This document shows, in pieces, positions 1 through 12,644 of a stretch of DNA of 64,000 nt. The translations under genes were made by a program, and so were the position numbers. Numbering within the stretch: the first letter of the stretch is position 1; each line of letters begins with the position of its first letter. This DNA comes from Cervus elaphus (taxonomy: Eukaryota; Chordata; Mammalia; Artiodactyla; Cervidae). The DNA is taken from positions 122,361,669-122,425,668 of the forward strand of contig NC_057819.1 of NCBI RefSeq assembly GCF_910594005.1, in the 5' to 3' direction. Under the pieces are notes generated by a model. It was given only the letters and a program-made list of their open reading frames with translations, did no database searches and was not told the DNA's origin.

Positions 1-1299
1 AAGCAGCAACAGAACAAAAACATACAACCAATGTGTACCCACGTATCTAAAATTAGCAAAATAGGTACGAACAGGAAGGACTTAACCACTGGGAGAAATA
101 GACAGATCAACCACTTAAGCCTGAGATTTCAAAACGCCCCTTCAGGTGTGAATTATGCTGTTAGTTAATGTGAAATCCCACACTCATCAAACGGAAAACA
201 GACCTGACACCACGGCATATGAAAAGCTTTTCAAAATGGTCATTTACTGTCGAGGGGAGCTGAGCAAAAACAGAAACAGAATGAAGTCTGCAGACTCAAC
301 GCTGTTGACACGAGCTACAAACATAACCACACAAAAGAGCAACACTCATTTTACCCTAACTAGACATTCCCATGAGAAGTCAGCCCTGAGCTTCTGAGAG
401 GGGAGGAGGCAGGCTGTGAGTTATCCTGGATGATGTGGGGGGGGGCCTCTGATAGGGACCCAGCCTGAAGGCCGTGTGGCCAGCCCCCAGATCCACCTCA
501 TGCTCACCTTAGAGTGTAGCAGGGAAGCTCGCTCCAAGGCGCGGGCAGCCTGAGCAGCCCAGGCGAGCCAGAGTTTGTGCGCACCAAGAGGGGCTCTCAA
601 AGGAAACCAACATGAAATCACCAGTACAAAACCAGAGACAGAAGCACATGCTTATTTGGAAAGAGAAAAGAAATCACAAATTTTATAAAGCATCCAAAAT
701 ATCCAGGAAGTAACAATGTTTTGAAATTAATTGACACCACTGACCATTCTTTTTTTTTTTTTTGGCTGCATAATTTCACTGCCTCCTCTTTGGTGGGCTC
801 TTCAAATGACCACAAAAGAACACAGAGAAATATCATCCTTATGAAAGCACAAGCCTGGCCAGGACAAGATGTTCATGAGGGACCAGGATGTGCTTGGCCA
901 GCTGGGGATGTGAAACAAGTGCCTTGGCTCCCTACAAACACAGGAATTTCAGAAAATTCTACTTTTCAAGAGTCTCACGCAAAAAGAAAAACGGGTAGCC
1001 GGGGGGTGGTGCAGTTATAATTGTGTCTGACTGCATCATGGAGAGCAGTCCTGGAAGTGAAATATGTGTTGACCAGCATGGACGAGTACCACGGCCTCTG
1101 CCAACAACCTCACATTTTATACACCTCACCTGACGCTGGAAGGCACCGAAGGACATGGGTCCCTTTCGTCCACCCCGTGAACCACACATCTCACACCTTC
1201 CTGTCATGAAGCCAGAGAGCCCGCCCAGAGCAGGGGGCGTGCAGGGAAGAAAGCTGTACATGGAGGCCGTAATGAATTACAAATGCAGTTGTTTAAAAC
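1..1299. other. Unassigned non-coding sequence
   Basis: AT-balanced sequence with a T-run at 750-762 and no recognisable exon, RNA gene or intact repeat. Open frames are at most 100 codons, overlap on both strands, and resemble no family. Confidence 0.5.
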
Positions 1300-1654
1300 A
1301 ACAGCAATTAATTTTTTCACAATTCTGGAGGCCAGAAGTTCAAAACCAAAGTAGGGTGGATTCTTCCTGGAGGCTCTGAGGGAGAATCTGCCCCAGGCTT
1401 CTTCCAGCTCCTGGTGGTGCCAGCAATGGGTGCTTCCTGGGCTTGTGGCTGCATCTCTCTGCCACTGTCACTACGTGGCTTTTTCCCTGTATCCAAAACT
1501 GTCTCTCCTTATAAGGAAACCAGTCATATCGGGATTAAGGCCAGACAAGATGGTCTCATCCTAACTTGACTACATCTGCAAAGGCCCTGTCTCCAGATAA
1601 GGTTCCATTCACAGGTCCTGGGTGGACATGAATTTGGGGGAGTACCATTCACCC
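1300..1654 (-). mobile_element. MaLR (MLT1-type) LTR remnant, antisense
   Basis: Recognised by the inverted LTR phrases: tcacaattctggaggccaga near 1319, ccttataaggaaaccagtcat near 1506, and acatctgcaaaggccctgtc near 1570. This is the antisense end of a mammalian MaLR LTR. It is cut short by a Bov-tA directly after about 1655. Confidence 0.65.
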
Positions 1655-1656
1655 TT

Positions 1657-1876
1657 GGGCTTCCCTGATGGCTCAGCCGTAAAGAACCTGCCTGCAATGC
1701 AGGAGCTGCAGGAGATGTGGGTTCGATCCCTGGGTCAGGAAGATCCCCTGAAGGAGAGCATGGCAACCCAGTCCAGTACTCTTGCCTGGAGAAGCCCATG
1801 AACAGAGGAACCTGGTGGGCTATAGTCCTTGGGGTTGCAAAGAGTCAGACCCAACTGAAGCGACTTAGCACACATG
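1657..1876 (+). mobile_element. Bov-tA SINE
   Basis: Shows the standard landmarks: gggcttccctgatggctcag head with tRNA-like B box gggttcgatccctgggt, gaagatcccctg joint, caacccagtccagtactctt, and tail gcgacttagcacac. Near full length. Confidence 0.9.
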
Positions 1877-3589
1877 TATTCACCCTCAGTGCTCCATTCC
1901 TCTCCCAGATAGATAGCAAAATCTTCATTGATCTTAGAGCCACTGTACACCTATAAATAGACCTCCAAAACCAACTAAATGTATTCTCAGCTCAATTTGC
2001 TCTTAGCCAGGCCTCAGAGACGCTCTGGGCCAGACTGAGGCTGCCTGACACGCAAGCAGGCTGGAGGGAGACAGGGCTCTGGACCACGGCGGTTACACAC
2101 CTTTACCAAGTTTTACATCATACCCGACGCTCCAGGCCTCGGGAGCGTCTAAGGCCTGCTTCTCAGAACCACATAGCAAACCCGCCTGGGCCCACTGGCC
2201 AGTATGTTTCCAAGAGATGGTGTCCACCCTGAGTTCCAGCTCAAACCACCTATGCACAGCTTCTAGACACCGTAGAGTGGATGGTTATTTCTGTATGGCA
2301 GGTGAGATGGGGCCCAGATACTTGAAGGGCAGCATGGATCCCAGGTCAAAGACCCACCTCAGCCCCACATCCTGAAGCTTCTTTGAGGGTCTGCTGTGGG
2401 CCTCTTGACCATCAGGACTAAGACCACCATAAGCCCTTACCCCACTGTGGAACTTTCCAGCCCTGCCACATACCACATTGCTGTGGGGTCAGCTCTGGGC
2501 TCTCTGAGGAGGGGAAACCCAATTCAGGGTCAGTGTGTGCTTGACCTGAAGAACACGCCGGGCTGTGCCCTATAGATACCTGAGGGATGTAACCACATTG
2601 GGGTCCAAAGGTGAAGCCAGGGCAGTTTTTGTTCTTCTCACTGGACAGTTTTCATGTCTGTGCAACAAATACTGACCGAGTGGCCATTCTGCACAGGGTG
2701 CTGATCTAGACCCAGTGGGTACAGCAGTAAAGCAGGGCCCAACCCCCAAGGAGCCAGCACTCTCGGGAGCCAGGAGAGAGATCTGGAAAGAAGCACTTGG
2801 GTGCGGGTGAGAGAAACAGCGTGAGGGGCTTCAGGGAGCCAGGACCAGGGGAGGGCTGCAAGGCTTCATGGGACCAGCTTGGGGACACCCGGGGACCATG
2901 CCACAAGAGGGACAGGAGGGCCTCAGCCTGACACCAGGCTGAGGGTCAGGGCTACACATAAGTCCATCCGCTGCCCTCACTGTCCCCGTGGAGAACTCAG
3001 GTCTCTACGGGCCTGAGCAAGGGGGAGGGGCAAACATGAGGAGCCAGGCACAGAGATGAGCAGCCACGGAAATGTCAGTCTACCCACAGGCGCCTGTCAG
3101 CTGCATCAGCAGAGGCTGTGGTTGCCACGACGGGCTTCTCTCAGGGCACAGGAAGGAGAGGCAAGGCCTTCAGTTCCCCTCACCAAATTCTCACCCCCTG
3201 ACACCGCAGGCCTCACATCCACGCCAACCTTCCTCAGTCCTGCAGCCCCCCCCATCCTCTCCGGCCCCCAACCCCCACAAGGGTAATAGCACAAGTGGTG
3301 TCTGGTGCCTGTATCCTAGCAACTATCTTTCACACCTAAACCCTGGAACCTGCGACTATTAAAATGAGCCCTGCCCCCACCACCTCGGCAAATGAAAACC
3401 CACAGCCTCAACATGATCCAGGGACCCTTGGGCACCCTGTCCTGTCCCCCTGCCCCCACCCAGCTCCTGGTGCAGCCACAGTCCTGGCAGGCCCAGGCCC
3501 GACTCCCATGCCCCCCTCACCAGGCCCTGCCCCCACCTCCTCTGGAGCCCTTGGCCAGCCCTCTCCACCTGTCTCTGGCTTCTGCGTGC
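1877..3589. other. GC-rich intergenic sequence, no gene recognised
   Basis: Mostly unique-looking GC-rich DNA. A MIR-like stretch with ggtacagcagtaaagcaggg lies near 2715-2740. No splice-supported coding frame or RNA gene is seen. Confidence 0.5.
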
Positions 3590-3683
3590 TTCTCTCACCC
3601 TCCTTCCCTCCCCTCTGTCTCCTCCCCTTCCCTCCTCTTCTTGTGTCCCCCTCCTCCCTCCCCTCTTCCTCCTCCCCCTCCTC
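3590..3683. repeat. Polypyrimidine tract (CT-rich low complexity)
   Basis: About 94 bases made almost wholly of C and T, in tccctcccct / cctcctcttc style blocks, followed by cag at 3681-3683. It creates proline/serine-rich pseudo-frames. Such tracts can adopt triplex structure. Confidence 0.85.
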
Positions 3684-3699
3684 AGATTCTGACCACTCT

Positions 3700-4880
3700 G
3701 TTCTCTGGTGGATGGCGTCCAGGGCCTCTGAGCCTCCCTGGTCTCACTGGGGATGGATGACCGTGGGCAGGTGGCCTGTCTTCTCAGGCTGGGGCTCCCA
3801 CAGATCCTCAGACCTGCCCCCCAACAAAAGCATGGCCTCTGCTTCTCTCAGGCTCAAGCCCTGGGCTTCAGGCATTTCAGTCCTCAAAAGGCTGCAGTCT
3901 GCCTCCCCCAAAGTGACAAAACCAAGTCAGGGTGGGTGACTGCCCCCCACCGAGCCCCCACTTCTGACAGATGGCCCAGGAAGGAGGGCTCCCTGCAGGT
4001 TGTTACAAAACTCAGGTTCTGCTGCTCGCCACTCAAAAGCCAATAATTTAAGAGGCAAGTATCAGTAGAGAGAAGAGTTGCTTTACTCACAAAAGCCAGC
4101 AATCTGGGGAGAAGGTAGACTCATGTACAGAGACCAACTCTGAAGATTCCACTCAGAAAAGACGGTTTTTATTTTTTATTATCATTATTATTTTTTTTTA
4201 ACACCAAACATATTTTGTACTGGGGTATAGCCAATCAGTCATGACAGTTTTTAAAGGGGAAAAAAGGGAAAGAATCTCAGTGAATCACTGAGACAGGAAG
4301 TTGGGTGCCACATCATTCTCCTTTGCGTGCATTGGCTTTCTCTGTCTTCCGATGTTATCTTGCCTTTGTGATCTGCCTGCAGGATTGTGAGAGCTGGTCA
4401 TCTTTTAACTCCTCAGTTCTTCATTCTTAGTTCTTTTTGTCTAGGAAACAAATCAACAGATTAGGCAAGGCATGGTGTGCATTCAGGAGAGCATAAGCCA
4501 GGAGTTAGCTTAAGTTACCTAGTGATCTTGTTCCTAGAATTAGGGTCTTTTAAGGTTGGAAGGGAACAGAAATGGGCAAAGAGGAAATGAGGCAAAAGAG
4601 CTGCTTTCAATTCCCCACTGTCAAACGTCATTCCATTTCTATAGGATTATGGGTGAAGTTCCATCTTCTGTAACTTCATGCTGATATAAGGCACCATATT
4701 CCTAAGAGTGGAAGATGTCAACTTGGGCCTATAGCATCTCTTTGCTGACAATTTTAGTTGCCCACTTACATATATGGGCAGAGCAAGCTACAATTATTTT
4801 GATGCCCATGAAAGATATAGATTATTATGAGAAAAAATGTTAATCCCATTCTCTTGAGGCCAGTTCTTGGAATTGTGATA
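3700..4880. other. Unassigned sequence, possibly an old ERV/LTR fragment
   Basis: Contains an A/T-rich stretch at 4167-4202. The following 500 bases have the feel of an antisense LTR or ERV remnant, but I cannot assign a family. A Bov-tA interrupts this sequence at 4895. Confidence 0.3.
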
Positions 4881-4894
4881 GCCATAGATTCAGT

Positions 4895-5104
4895 GGGTTT
4901 CCCTGGTGGCTCAGAGGGTAAAGAATCTGCCTGCAATGCAGGAGACCCAGGTTCAATACCTGGGTCGGGAAGATGCCCTGGAGAAGGGAATGGCAACCCA
5001 CTCCAGTATTCTTGCCTGGAGAATCCCATGGACAGAGGAGCCTGGCAGGCTACAGTCTATGGGGTTGCCAAGAATCGGCCACGACTGAACAACCAACATA
5101 CACA
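4895..5104 (+). mobile_element. Bov-tA SINE with target-site duplication
   Basis: Head gggtttccctggtggctcag, B box ggttcaatacctgggt, and tail cacgactgaacaaccaac. Flanked by catagattcagt (4883-4894) and catagattctgt (5105-5116), an 11 of 12 duplication that fixes the insertion. Confidence 0.92.
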
Positions 5105-5116
5105 CATAGATTCTGT

Positions 5117-7822
5117 ATGGCTCGAGTTGGAGCAGATCCTTTCATGGCTGTGGTCTAGTCATCACACAGTTAGCTTTTTCCCTCTGCTGGCAGTTATGGT
5201 ATCTGTAAAAACAACTCAAAAATGTGTTATCAGGCTCTTTGTCTGTGACTCTATTGTCCTGATCATTAACTGTTTAGTTCTATACTTGGGGAGGGGGTCT
5301 GCAGGGTTCTGCTTGGTTCCAAGGAGAGACCTCACATCTCCTTGAAAGTAGGGGGTCACCACCAAGTCCTGTGGTTGCATTTTAGGAGCTGCATCAAAAC
5401 CACTGCTCCCTACCCTACCCCAAAGCCCTACCCCCACCCCATTCAGACACAGCAGCCCCAGGAAATGAAAGGGAGGGGGCTCTGTTTCACTGAAAGACCT
5501 GCAAAGGGGGGAATCTCCCCCCTTGACACTTGGCAGAGCATTGGGCCTCAGTCCCCCCATACCCCAATGTGGCCCTTCCCCACGGCTCTATAGCCTGGAA
5601 TATAGTTCACCCCTCCAGGATCCCTATCCTATAAGACCCCACCCATCATGGTGGGATGGGACTTTCCAGCTCTTCTAAAGGCTCAGGCACCCAACAGCCC
5701 AAGGCCCTTCCCCACAACTCCTGGGAGCAGCAGCCTGCACCCCTCTCTGTGCTCACAGCTCAGCATGGTCTTGGGGCTTCCTGAGTCAGAGCAAACCTGC
5801 CTAGATACCATGGAGAAAGACCCCAGCAAGCTGAGGGACCCCATCCTGGACTCCTGTCAGTCATCACCATACCCACAGTGGCCACCGGGGTAGGGAAATA
5901 GTTTCTATTTCTAAGAGATTGACTCTGAGCAAGATGTGGTACCCTGGGTCCCAGGGGTCTTTGAGGAGCCTCTTCGGCTACAGCTGAGTTGAGTCCAAGA
6001 GGTACCTGTCCCCTGTGTCATAAGCTCCAAGACCACTCTGGCCACCCAGCTCTTCCTCACCTACAGATGTGGGAATGCCACTCAGGGTCCAGGAACAGCT
6101 CCCAGAGGCTAGAGGAGATGACCCACCTTGTCTGTGAACTTGTCAGGACCTCATGATACTGGGCCACCACCATGGGGAGCCAGCCCAGACCAACAGCTCC
6201 TGCAGGCCAAGTTCACCCAGCAGGGCCTACAGGTTGATGCTGTGGAGGCCAGGCTTCCTGTTTTTCACAGGTGGCCAAGGAACCCACATCCTGCCTCTCC
6301 TAGGGGTGCACTTCTCTGAACATACGCTGCTCCAGGGCAGTGTTCTCTCCATTCCCAACCATTGTCTCCCCTCTCCAGGGGCCTCCACAGCAGAACACAG
6401 TTCTCCCCTCCAGGATCTCCACCCTGTAAGATCCCACCCATCATGGTGGGATAGGACTCTCCAGCCTGGACCACCGGCCATCATTCCAGGATCCCCACCC
6501 TGTAAGACCTCACTCATGGTGGGATGGCACTCTCTGGCTCTCCTAAAAGGCTCAGGCACCCAACAACCATCCCCCACAGCCAGGCCAGGAGTGTGAGGCC
6601 CAGAGGATGTCCCACCTGCTCAAGTCCACTTGGTCCCCACCTGATAGGTGACCTCAGAAGGAAGATCTCTTTAAGAGGGACCCCAAATTGCACATTTTAT
6701 GATTTTACCGTATATAATTTGAGTAACAAGGCATGGGACTCTCAACAGGGGCCCAGGCTCTGCCTCAGTCATGGGTGTGAGTTGTGTGCTCTCTAGAAAG
6801 AGGGATTCCTGGGGGAAGAGCAGAGGGCCAAACCATGGGTTAAGGGTGTTCTGGGCAACCCCACTTTCTCTCCTGAACATGGTACATAGCAAGAAGTTCC
6901 AGGTTGTACTTGGTACATCCAGAGAACAGCCACCTTAACCTCCTTCTACCTACCTTCCCCCGCCCCACACATACCTTCTGCCTGAGTGTCTCACTTCACC
7001 CAGACTCAAGGCTTTGGCCTTCACATGCCACAGGTGGGCAGTCTCCTGGGGGACCAGGCAGAAGCTGGAACGATTCCCTGCCCACTCTTGTAAACCCTTG
7101 GGTCCCGACCTCCCCCTGCCACGGGGCTGTCACTTGCCAAACTACAGGGGTGGAAAACAGTGGTCAGCCCCCCAAATTAGCTGTCTTCCTATGATCCTCC
7201 AGCCATGGCATCCTGGGGACACACTAATGCCCCTCACTTAGGCCTCATCAGCATCATCAGAAAGGATAGCTGGTCCTGAGTGGGATGTCTTGTGACATGG
7301 TCCATCACGTTATCTTGCCTGTAGCCAGGCCACTTAGAAGTGGAACTACCTCTCTCATCCCTTCCCAGGACATTGTATGTCCTCCAGGTCAACTTCAAGC
7401 ATGCTGGACTCCTGCCTGGACCCTTTTCTCTGTTCCAGGTCCCAGGCTCCCGCCATCATGTGCTGCCCCTCCCTACTCACCCATTTCTTCTGATTCCCTG
7501 CTGTTGTCACCTCCCCACTCTTCACCCAGAGAGCCTGCTCTGAGCTCAGATCTGCCCCCAAGATGCCTCCATTTCTGCCCTCTCGTGTCTAGGCCAAACC
7601 TCCTGATGGCCCCACCCAGTCCATTCTGGGCACTTGGGACTAGGAGATCCAGTTGGGCCCACATGTCAAGGTCTCTCCCTTCCCAATATCTCAGCCAGCT
7701 ATCCTCCCATTGCCCCCAGAACCCCTGGCTGGTTTTGTGGGGCTGAAGCCTTCTCCACCCACTTCCTCTGGAGCCACGAGAAAGGTTTGAACAAGGAAAG
7801 GCGCCCTGAGGAGTGGCTGTGC
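5117..7822. other. Intergenic sequence with a locally triplicated motif
   Basis: Mostly unique-looking. It holds three related copies of a segment beginning ctccaggatc (about 5612, 6412) or ttccaggatc (about 6484). The first and last continue to gctcaggcacccaacaac or its close variant. No gene is recognised; open frames here are short and unsupported. Confidence 0.5.
5605..6592 (+). repeat. Three dispersed copies of a 60-110 bp local repeat
   Basis: Copies are at about 5605-5712, 6402-6470 and 6484-6592. All share ccaggatc...ccctgtaaga or cctataaga, then catggtgggat and ggactttcc/gcactctct. Copies 1 and 3 also share aaaggctcaggcacccaaca. Copies 2 and 3 are nearly adjacent, copy 1 is 800 bases away. 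Confidence 0.75.
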
Positions 7823-9219
7823 CCACGGCACAGCCTGCACACACACAGCCTGCACACACACACACAGCCTGCACACGGCACAGACTGCACACACACACAG
7901 CCTGCACATGGCACAGCCTGCACACACACGGCCTGCACACGGCACAGCCTGCACACACACACAGCCTGCACACACACACAGCCTGCACACACACAGCCTG
8001 CACACACACACAGCCTGCACACACACAGCCTGCACACACACACAGCCTGCACACACACAGCCTGCACACACACACAGCCTGCACACACACACAGCCTGCA
8101 CACACACACAGCCTGCACACACACAGCCTGCACACACACACAGCCTGCACACACACAGCCTGTACACGGCACAGCCTGCACACACACAGCCTGCACACAC
8201 ACACAGCCTGCACACGGCACAGCCTGCACACGGCACAGCCTGCACACACACACACAGCCTGCACACAAACACAGCCTGCACACACACACAGCCTGCACAC
8301 ACACAGCCTGCACACACACACAGCCTGCACACACACAGCCTGCACACAAACACAGCCTGCACACACACACAGCCTGCACACACACAGCCTGCACACAAAC
8401 ACAACCTGCACACACACACAGCCTGCAAACACACACAGCCTGCACACACACACAGCCTGCACACGGCACAGCCTGCACACACACAGCCTGCACACACACG
8501 GCCTGCACACGGCACAGCCTGCACACACACACAGCCTGCACACGGCACAGCCTGCACACACACGGCCTGCACACGGCACAGCCTGCACACACACACAGCC
8601 TGCACACGGCACAGCCTGCACACACACAGCCTGCACACAAACACAGCCTGCACACACACACAGCCTGCACACACACAGCCTGTACACACACAGCCTGCAC
8701 ACACACACAGCCTGCACACACACAGCCTGCACACAAACACAGCCTGCACACACACACAGCCTGCACACACACAGCCTGCACACAAACACAGCCTGCACAC
8801 ACACACAGCCTGCAAACACACACAGCCTGCACACGGCACAGCCTGCACACACACAGCCTGCACACGGCACAGCCTGCACACACACAGCCTGCACACACAC
8901 AGCCTGCACACGGCACAGCCTGCACACACACAGCCTGCACACACACAGCCTGCACACGGCACAGCCTGCACACACACAGCCTGCACACACACAGCCTGCA
9001 CACGGCACAGCCTGCACACACACAGCCTGCACACAAACACAGCCTGCACACACACACAGCCTGCAAACACACACAGCCTGCACACAGCACAGCCTGCAAA
9101 CACACACAGCCTGCACACGGCACAGCCTGCACACACACAGCCTGCACACACACAGCCTGCACACGGCACAGCCTGCCCACAGCACAGCCTGCACACAGCA
9201 CAGCCTGCACACACACAGC

Positions 9220-9265
<46 letters not shown>
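7823..9265 (+). repeat. Large CA-rich minisatellite ending in a pure (CA)n
   Basis: About 1.4 kb of tandem 15-17 base units of the form CACACACACAGCCTG. Variant units include CACACGGCACAGCCTG, CACACAAACACAGCCTG and CAAACACACACAGCCTG. Blocks of variants recur, for example around 8338-8440 and 8735-8830, showing higher-order duplication. From 9223 the array turns into an uninterrupted CA run to 9265. Units contain no stop in any frame, so apparent proteins over 450 residues arise on both strands; these are not genes. Confidence 0.97.
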
Positions 9266-9271
<6 letters not shown>

Positions 9272-11273
9272 CTTTCCCCTGGCTTGCCTGTGACACCCTC
9301 TTCTCTGCTGGAATCCTCAGACCTGGCCCTTAGCTGCTTTCAAGGGCCTTCAGTGCTCGCAGGTGTTGAGCTCCCAGATGGTGTCCCAGCACCCAGCCTT
9401 GTACAGCGTGGTGCCCGGGCGGGGTCTGAACCAGGTACCCCAGTCCCTGTGGGTGCTGTGGAGCCCAAGGAGCCTTAATTCACGTCTATGCAGCGGCAGC
9501 AGCCTCCCGTCAGAGTGATGTGAAGCGCGGAGCCTCCCGCCCTCTGGCGGCAGGACCGGGATAAGGCAGGGAGCCGGCCCTGCTGGTGTTCCTGGTTTGA
9601 CACATCAGGCCAGAAGGGGATCACCAAGTTCCTGGAGTGCAGCCCCCCATTGACAAGTGGGGAAACTGAGGTCCAGGCACAGCAGGGGCCTTTGACAGGA
9701 GACAGAGAACCCTCAGCCTCAAGATGACTTTCCCAGTGGGCTAGATGCTAATTATGGACCGGTAAGAGGGTCACACCAGACTGTCGCCTTGTCCCCAAGA
9801 AATGAGCATCCCCACAACATTTCTGCTGGTTTGGAGGTCTTGGGTTTGGGAACTTTAACAATCAACCTGAGAGGCTGGGGTTATGAGGACATAGCAGGGC
9901 TCACACCCCAAAGTCAAGATTCGGTGAGCAGAAGAGGACAGAGGGCAAGGATCCAATCTTCTTCCTGGGAAAAAGCACTCTGGAAATGGAAAAAAGTGAG
10001 AGGAAGGAGCAGGCAGGTCTCAAACAAGGTAACAGCTGAAGTAGATACATGAAAAAAATGCTCACACCCAATTAAAGAAAAGCAACGGGCCACTGCCAAG
10101 TGCAATTTTCACCTGCAACTGAGCAAAAGTCTCAGAAGTCTCAGAAATACAGGATTGGCAATGCTGTGAGAATCAGACCCCTCACACACAACATCTTGTT
10201 TACAGAGATGAACTCAGCAAGAAACATGGGCCAAAGGAGCCCTCAGCTCCCAGCAGCTGAGACCTGTGGCTGTAAACACAGGACCTGTGGCCCTCATCAC
10301 CAACCAGTAGAGGCATGCTGATACAGCCGGGCAGGCGTAGGACACCTCACCCTTCAAACTGGCTGGACAATTCTACAGCAGATGTGGAGGTTTGGGGCCG
10401 CGGGGGTATGGGGCACAGGCATCACTAACTGTTCATTTAACCGAAATCCTGCAGGGGCCCAACATCAGCCCTAGACCAGGCTCCAGGTTTTCTTTTTAAA
10501 GAAGAAAAATTGTATCAGAAACTTTAATAAGAATCTAAACACGGCCTCTGTACTTTCACCAAGTGGTTTTAAAGCACAGAAATCACTAAAGATGAAAGAA
10601 TATTTTCCTGGGTTCTGTTTTGAGAGATGGTCCAGGTGCTGGTGGCAAGACACTGGGATCTGCTCCCACCGTCACTGCGGCCCAGGGCTGCTCTGTTCCT
10701 TTTCATCTTCTGATGCCCTTACTTCTCGTGTCAGGTTTCTTCTCTTTGAGTTGAGGGCAGCAGATGGGAGATTCCAGACCCTCCACTGCATTCAGTAGAA
10801 CAAACTGCAGCCACAGAGCGGGTGTCTGCAGAAAGAAGACCATACTTCCGAGGCCCTGTGGGAAACTGAAGGAAGCAAAATCTTCCTCTCAGGTGACGTC
10901 ATCACTCTTCTGTTTTCTTGTTCGCTTAGTCATTGTGGGCACAGTTGGCAATAGTTGATGAGTAATGATGAAATTATTCCTGTAACTGAGCAGAGCAGTT
11001 TTACAGACACTAAACCCCCCACCAAAAGGCAGACATTCATGTCCATGAGCCCATAGCCCCCAAGCCTTCTGGAGCCTAAGGATACTGTCAACCCCTGTGA
11101 CACCTCCCGGTTACCTCACCATCAACCAATCAGAGAACTATGCCCGAGCGGATCTCTGAGGGGCACCCTGGGATGCCCCTCCCTCACCTGGCCTTAAAAA
11201 GGCTTTTCTGAAATCCATCAGGAGTCCGGGCTCTCCCAGCACTAGCAATCCCAGATTCTGCTTATGGTGTGCA
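9266..11273. other. Intergenic sequence, no gene recognised
   Basis: Contains a MIR-type core near 9655-9690 (gggaaactgaggtccaggca). A perfect isolated CRE, TGACGTCA, lies at 10894-10901, with no CpG island or exon beside it. The remainder is unassigned. Confidence 0.5.
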
Positions 11274-11490
11274 TGCTAATTTGCTTCAGTCACGTCCTAC
11301 TTTTTGCAACCCTATAGACTGTAGCCCGCCAGGCTCCTCTGTCCATAGGATTCTCCAGGCAAGAACACTGGAGTGCGCTGCCATGCCCTTCTCCAGGGAA
11401 TCTTTCTGACCAAGGGATTGAACCCTAGTCTCTTACATCTAACGCATTGGCAAGCCAGTTCTTTACCACTAGCGCCACCTGGGAAAGCCC
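11274..11490 (-). mobile_element. Bov-tA SINE, antisense
   Basis: Reads tgcttcagtcacgtcctact, then tccataggattctccaggca, then the inverted B box gggattgaaccctagtctc, and ends gccacctgggaaagccc: a complete Bov-tA in reverse. Confidence 0.9.
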
Positions 11491-12644
11491 CCTTTTAAGG
11501 CTTCTGACAATAAGTGCTGCACTTCCCTTCACCACTGGGTGTCAGCAGATTGGCTTGACTGCAGCAGACCCAAGTTTGGTTGGGTAACAAATATTCCTAG
11601 GAAGATGAGCACAACGCCTCAAGGTACAGGAAAAGTAAGACTAAGGTCAGTGGACCACAGTGGTAACTGCAAGCCAGGAGATGACTTATTCTATCTGGAA
11701 TAGAATAAAGGAAACAAAAGTAACACAAGGAAACGAAAGTAAGCTGGTGTTCCCCTCCTGCTTTGAAGACCTGTAAAAATTAAAGTCTCACAGGAGTTAG
11801 AACTGCCCACTACTTGAGGTGCTAAAGAGGCACTGGAGACCCAGTGTTGCACCTGGTCCCCGGGAGGTGCAGCTGGGGTGCGGGGCGGGGGGGCGCCACC
11901 TGGAAGGGCGGAGAGAGGATACAGGAAGGGGAGGAGGGCAGGGTGGGGGTCACTACAGGCTGGGGAGAGGGGAGAAACATCACGGGGAGGGAGAAGGAGC
12001 AGGGTAGGGAGGAGGAAGGAAGGTGGGTGCAGAAAAGGAAGGGTGTGGAGACTCAAAGCCCAACACCCACCCACCTGCAGGCGCTGAGGGGTGGAGGGAA
12101 TGGGGGAAGCTAGGCGTCCAGGCTGCTCCAGACCAGACTGTTTTGGAGGCACCCCTGAAGTAGAGGAGCCTGCTGAGCTGGGGGTTGCCCCCTCTGCACT
12201 GCAGGGACCTCTGAGGATCAAGGGAGGGCCAGGAAGCTGGCTTGGGACCAGACCAGACTCTCCAGAAGGGTTTGTGAGTGCGGCACCCGGTGGACAGAGA
12301 CCCAGAAAGCTGGGCATGCCTGGGAGGAGATCCCACTCCGTGTCTTTGTCAGAGTATGGAGCCTCGGAGGACCCGAGCCCAGGAGTCAGCCCATGAGTGA
12401 AGGGGCTCCTTGCGGGGCCCAATGCCAACCCTCCCACACACACTGAGGGTCAGTGCCCGCTGCTTTCTCCAGGAGAGGCGCAACTCAACTGCTCACTTTA
12501 TATGCCACCTGACTTTTTGCAAAGGTGCCAAAGCAACCCAGCAAACAAAGGTAAGTCTTTTAACATATGATGCTACAATAACCAGACATGCATGTGGCAA
12601 AAAATGAATCCTATGTTACACTGATAATGACAGAGTAAAGGCAC
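11491..12644. other. GC-rich intergenic sequence with a purine-rich block
   Basis: 11875-12045 is strongly purine-biased with many GGG runs. A 250-codon reverse-strand open frame (12443 to 11691) covers the same ground; it is proline/serine/leucine-rich and resembles no family, as expected from a pyrimidine-rich strand. Confidence 0.5.

Noticed and set aside
7823..9265. CRISPR-like array of regular short repeats
   Set aside because: No distinct spacers; units are contiguous microsatellite variants in a mammalian genome.
7473..9478. Six overlapping open frames of about 460-614 codons rich in HTACTHTQPAH or VCVCRLCVQA
   Set aside because: They are the translation of the CA-rich minisatellite in every frame on both strands; no domain, no start context, no exon structure.
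10894..10901. Perfect CRE TGACGTCA far from any gene
   Set aside because: Single 8-base match without CpG island, exon or other sites; expected by chance now and then.
11691..12443. 250-codon reverse-strand ORF
   Set aside because: Opposite a purine-rich tract, low complexity, no family resemblance, and no promoter or splice evidence.
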